Shown here: piece after piece, positions 61,668 through 64,000 of the stretch
How the letters are laid out: every line of letters begins with the position of its first letter
Position numbering within the stretch: position 1 is the first letter of the stretch
From: Enterobacter sp. RIT418
Lineage (GTDB): Bacteria > Pseudomonadota > Gammaproteobacteria > Enterobacterales > Enterobacteriaceae
NCBI RefSeq assembly: GCF_003057745.1
Contig: NZ_QBJD02000002.1
Span: 266,450-330,449 of the forward strand
Direction of reading: 5' to 3'
DNA length: 64,000 bases
The notes under the pieces: model-generated
Seen by the model: the letters and a program-made list of their open reading frames with translations, nothing else
Database searches by the model: none
Told to the model about the DNA's origin: nothing
Position numbers and translations under genes: made by a program

Positions 61668-62582
61668 TCAAGAGATTAATTGAACCTTTATCGTCCATCC
61701 ATCTTTTTCTTCTGAGAGACAGCCAAAATCGCTATTGTCGCCTGATGATTTAACGTGAAAAAAGTTTGACCTTTCGTGCGATATAGTGATACCATCAACA
61801 TCTTTATCGCAATCACTATCTTTAATTTTAAACACGCTTTGTGAAATTAATTTCACTCTTCCCTCATCGTCATAACTAATATCATACCGAGGAGGTGAAT
61901 CCGCCTGGACGACGAAATTAACACCCTTCGAGAAATCAAAATTACGTGCAGCAAAAATGCTTTGATGGCCCTGATGTGCTACCTCAGTTAAATGCCTGGC
62001 TTTTGATTCCCCAATAAAATCCGTCACCACCGAATTATTTATATAATCTGAACAGCTAACCCCCTCTTTATTTATCCGTTCAGTTCCACCAGGATAATTA
62101 AATATGTATAACGAGCGATGCCAATCTTTTTGAAACGGGATTGAAACCACCTGGTCCGGTGGGATTTCTTCCTCCTTAATTGGTTTAAACTCTGGGCTAT
62201 CGAGAGTGAAGGTTACAGTATATATCATTTTCCCTTCCTTACGAACAGTGTTTAGTACTATTTTTTCCTCAGGTACATCTACCGGAAAATTCATAACGGC
62301 ATCCAGCTTTACCAGCGCTGGTTCAACGAGATAGGAAGAATATGTGCTTACCTCACGCTGGGGTACTATCTCATCGCTCCCGGATGTCGCCAGTTGGCTA
62401 CCATAACCCGCCCCGGAATTAATTAAAGCCTGCGCTGCCGTGGGTGACCGCTTAAAAGCTGATGCCGACACCTCCGCTTCTGGCAATTTCACATCAGAGC
62501 TGGCATTTTCCTGACGATTACAAGAAGTACCTTGCGGATTATCTCCATTGGAACCCGTGCTCTTACGTTTATTCATATACAT
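61668..62582 (-). CDS. Unrecognised 304-aa protein
   Basis: Reading from ATG 62582 (ATG 62576, MNKRKSTGSNGDNPQGTSCN, is an equally likely start; AAGGTGA lies just upstream). The first about 75 residues are polar and Ser/Asn-rich, like the unfolded leader of an injected effector. The rest is a mixed domain rich in beta-strand patterns (MIYTVTFTLDSPEFKPIK; VNFVVQADSPPRYDISYDDE). No signal peptide, membrane helix or catalytic motif is recognised. It shares strand, low GC and neighbourhood with the toxin-like genes, so an effector, chaperone or immunity role is possible but unproven. Confidence 0.55.
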   Translation of the reverse strand: MYMNKRKSTGSNGDNPQGTSCNRQENASSDVKLPEAEVSASAFKRSPTAAQALINSGAGYGSQLATSGSDEIVPQREVSTYSSYLVEPALVKLDAVMNFPVDVPEEKIVLNTVRKEGKMIYTVTFTLDSPEFKPIKEEEIPPDQVVSIPFQKDWHRSLYIFNYPGGTERINKEGVSCSDYINNSVVTDFIGESKARHLTEVAHQGHQSIFAARNFDFSKGVNFVVQADSPPRYDISYDDEGRVKLISQSVFKIKDSDCDKDVDGITISHERSNFFHVKSSGDNSDFGCLSEEKDGWTIKVQLIS

Positions 62583-62762
62583 ACTTTCACCTTAAGCCTT
62601 TGATGATTTAATCCTGCACAATGCGTTACATACCGGTTCCTATCAACATAGTCATAAAAACATAAAAAAACTTCAACTACATTCATCAGGATCAGGTAAT
62701 GCATTTCAATTTACCACCCAATCTGTTCGTTTAGATACTCATATAAATTACTGCAACTGGAT

Positions 62763-63539
62763 TTATTCCAGAATTACTCTTTCAATACCCAACATAGCTA
62801 TTACTTTTATCTCTTCATTCGTTAACTGACTAATATCAGACAAATATTGAGGAGTATCTAACTCGGATTGAATTTCCCCATGAATGTCGCGAAGGGTTAT
62901 AATTATATCATCAAGTGCGGCAGTGAATTTATATGCGGTTGAAATTAACACTTCATCATCAGAATTAGCACCCGCTTTTTCAGCCATGAAATCAGTCACA
63001 CCTCTCAGATGCGCTCCGAAAGCCCCGCTCATTTTGTCAAGGAAACATCTATCGCTCAATATGTTACTTTCCTTTAGTAAATATTTGAGAATGCTTCGAT
63101 TGTAGTTTCTTCTGGCAACTGCATCATAAAACATCTCCGGATTCTTTGCATATTGTTGATGCCATGCCTTATCCGTTATATTCAAAAAAGCATTAACAAA
63201 TTTCAAAATTACTTCCTGACTAACTGTAAATTCATCCTGCGATTTTTTCATGGCAGATTTCAATGCCATTCCAACTTTAACAGGAACCCCAATAATAGGG
63301 ACGAGCAATGCAGCATCAGCAACACCATGATTGATAGCACTTTCCCCACCTTCTTGTTTATAAGCTCTATAGGTGGAAAGAAAGGGGATGAGACTCAACG
63401 CAAATTCTTTGATAAATTTTACTTTATCTTTCGAATGAGTTAACTGAATCGGATTTTCAGCACTCTCCCCGTCGGATGAGATAGAATTCATTGAATTTTC
63501 CGAATCTTTATTTTTATTATTGCATTTACCCTTATACAC
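62763..63539 (-). CDS. Unrecognised 258-aa protein with hydrophobic segment
   Basis: Reading from ATG 63539; ATG at residue 17 is an alternative. A polar 40-residue leader (Asn/Ser/Lys-rich) is followed by a segment FALSLIPFLSTYRAYKQEGG and ADAALLVPIIGVPVKVGMAL, which resembles the translocation-type hydrophobic pair seen in large dermonecrotic-like toxins. The remainder is helical (AFLNITDKAWHQQYAKNPEM; FTAALDDIIITLRDIHGEIQ). No enzyme motif is seen. It is first in the minus-strand series leading to the 304-aa gene, 180 bases apart. Confidence 0.55.
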   Translation of the reverse strand: MYKGKCNNKNKDSENSMNSISSDGESAENPIQLTHSKDKVKFIKEFALSLIPFLSTYRAYKQEGGESAINHGVADAALLVPIIGVPVKVGMALKSAMKKSQDEFTVSQEVILKFVNAFLNITDKAWHQQYAKNPEMFYDAVARRNYNRSILKYLLKESNILSDRCFLDKMSGAFGAHLRGVTDFMAEKAGANSDDEVLISTAYKFTAALDDIIITLRDIHGEIQSELDTPQYLSDISQLTNEEIKVIAMLGIERVILE

Positions 63540-64000
63540 TCTCTATACTCCGCAAATGATTATCTCGTGTTGGCTATGTTGATAATTAGCAAAACAACAA
63601 TCCCCCCAATGATTAAGTAGTTATCTGGCCTCCTGACCAGCAATCAGTGGCGATGTTCCTCTCTAATCATAGCGCCAGTAAAATCCTGCCCCAGTTATCT
63701 GGTAATAATTATTTACTAAAAACTAAGTATTCAGTCATTCTGATCACCTCCCGTATAAGTTAAACATTTTAGATGTTATGTATCTTAATATTAAACCAAA
63801 AGCATGACACATAACTTTACTTTAAAACATATTCGTTAAGAAGTGATTACAAAGTCGTTGGATACAATAAATAGTGAAACTAATTGCTTTCATTACCGGA
63901 TTGTTCAGTTGTATCCTCAAGGCATGCATTTAAGTGAAAGTGCATCCTCGATACTTAAGAGAACAAGCAACTATGACCACCGTTATTTTTAACTCATTGC
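63540..64000. other. AT-rich right end without intact gene
   Basis: No supported intact gene. It should hold the promoter of the 258-aa gene. A decayed minus-strand reading at 63560-63722 is listed separately; the rest shows nothing recognisable up to the window edge. Confidence 0.4.
63560..63722 (-). pseudogene. Remnant of a small protein with C-terminal membrane helix
   Basis: Minus-strand codons read NNYYQITGAGFYWRYD, stop, RGTSPLIAGQEAR; after a one-base shift they read DNYLIIGGIVVLLIINIANT and stop at 63560. A nonsense codon plus a frameshift within 50 codons suggests a decayed gene. Family not recognised. Confidence 0.35.

Overview
The window is a chromosomal segment of an Enterobacteriaceae bacterium, most likely Enterobacter or a close relative. 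The backbone is collinear with E. coli: yqgB-speA / metK / galP / sprT / endA / rsmE / gshB / yqgE / ruvX / yggR / yggS-yggT-yggU-rdgB-hemW / yggN-yggL-trmB / mutY-yggX-mltC-nupG / speC / yqgA / pheV. It differs from E. coli at several junctions. Identities rest on recalled protein families and synteny; no database search was run.

Left end (1-15.0 kb): a chaperone-usher fimbrial operon cut by the window edge (major subunit, chaperone, usher, two-domain tip protein). It runs with a 16-base gap into a two-partner secretion pair: an outer-membrane TpsB transporter and a very large filamentous-haemagglutinin-like TpsA. The TpsA frame (6766-15024) is broken by one in-frame TAG at 12244 and is otherwise open.

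Backbone (15.1-35.8 kb): polyamine, methionine and SAM, galactose, glutathione, DNA-repair and cell-wall housekeeping genes. Visible control sites include MetJ-like boxes before metK and a GalR/GalS operator with a CRP site before galP. Where E. coli has yggM-ansB there is instead a small DUF559 gene running into a palindromic repeat. Related GC-rich repeats occur at three places.

Citrate cluster (35.9-45.9 kb), inserted between nupG and speC: a 2-hydroxycarboxylate transporter, a fumarylacetoacetate-hydrolase-family protein, citC, citD, citE, citF, citX and citG form one tight operon. It is divergent from a CitA/CitB-type two-component pair. The shared 345-bp control region carries a perfect 17-bp direct repeat spaced 52 bp apart. 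The usual oxaloacetate decarboxylase genes are absent.

Genomic island (from 49.1 kb past the right edge): tRNA-Phe (pheV) is followed by a P4-type integrase, an IS6-family element and AT-rich accessory DNA. It holds a putative clan-CD cysteine-peptidase-like protein, decayed remnants of a CbeA/CbtA (YeeU/YeeV) toxin-antitoxin module with a DUF987 (YeeT-like) gene, and a 1754-residue modular toxin-like protein. The toxin-like protein ends in AT-rich DNA encoding a papain/NlpC-like segment and an ADP-ribosyltransferase-like segment. A second, pseudogenised clan-CD-like gene and two unrecognised proteins (304 and 258 aa) follow. This toxin/effector island is the most novel part of the window. 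No secretion system for it lies within the window.
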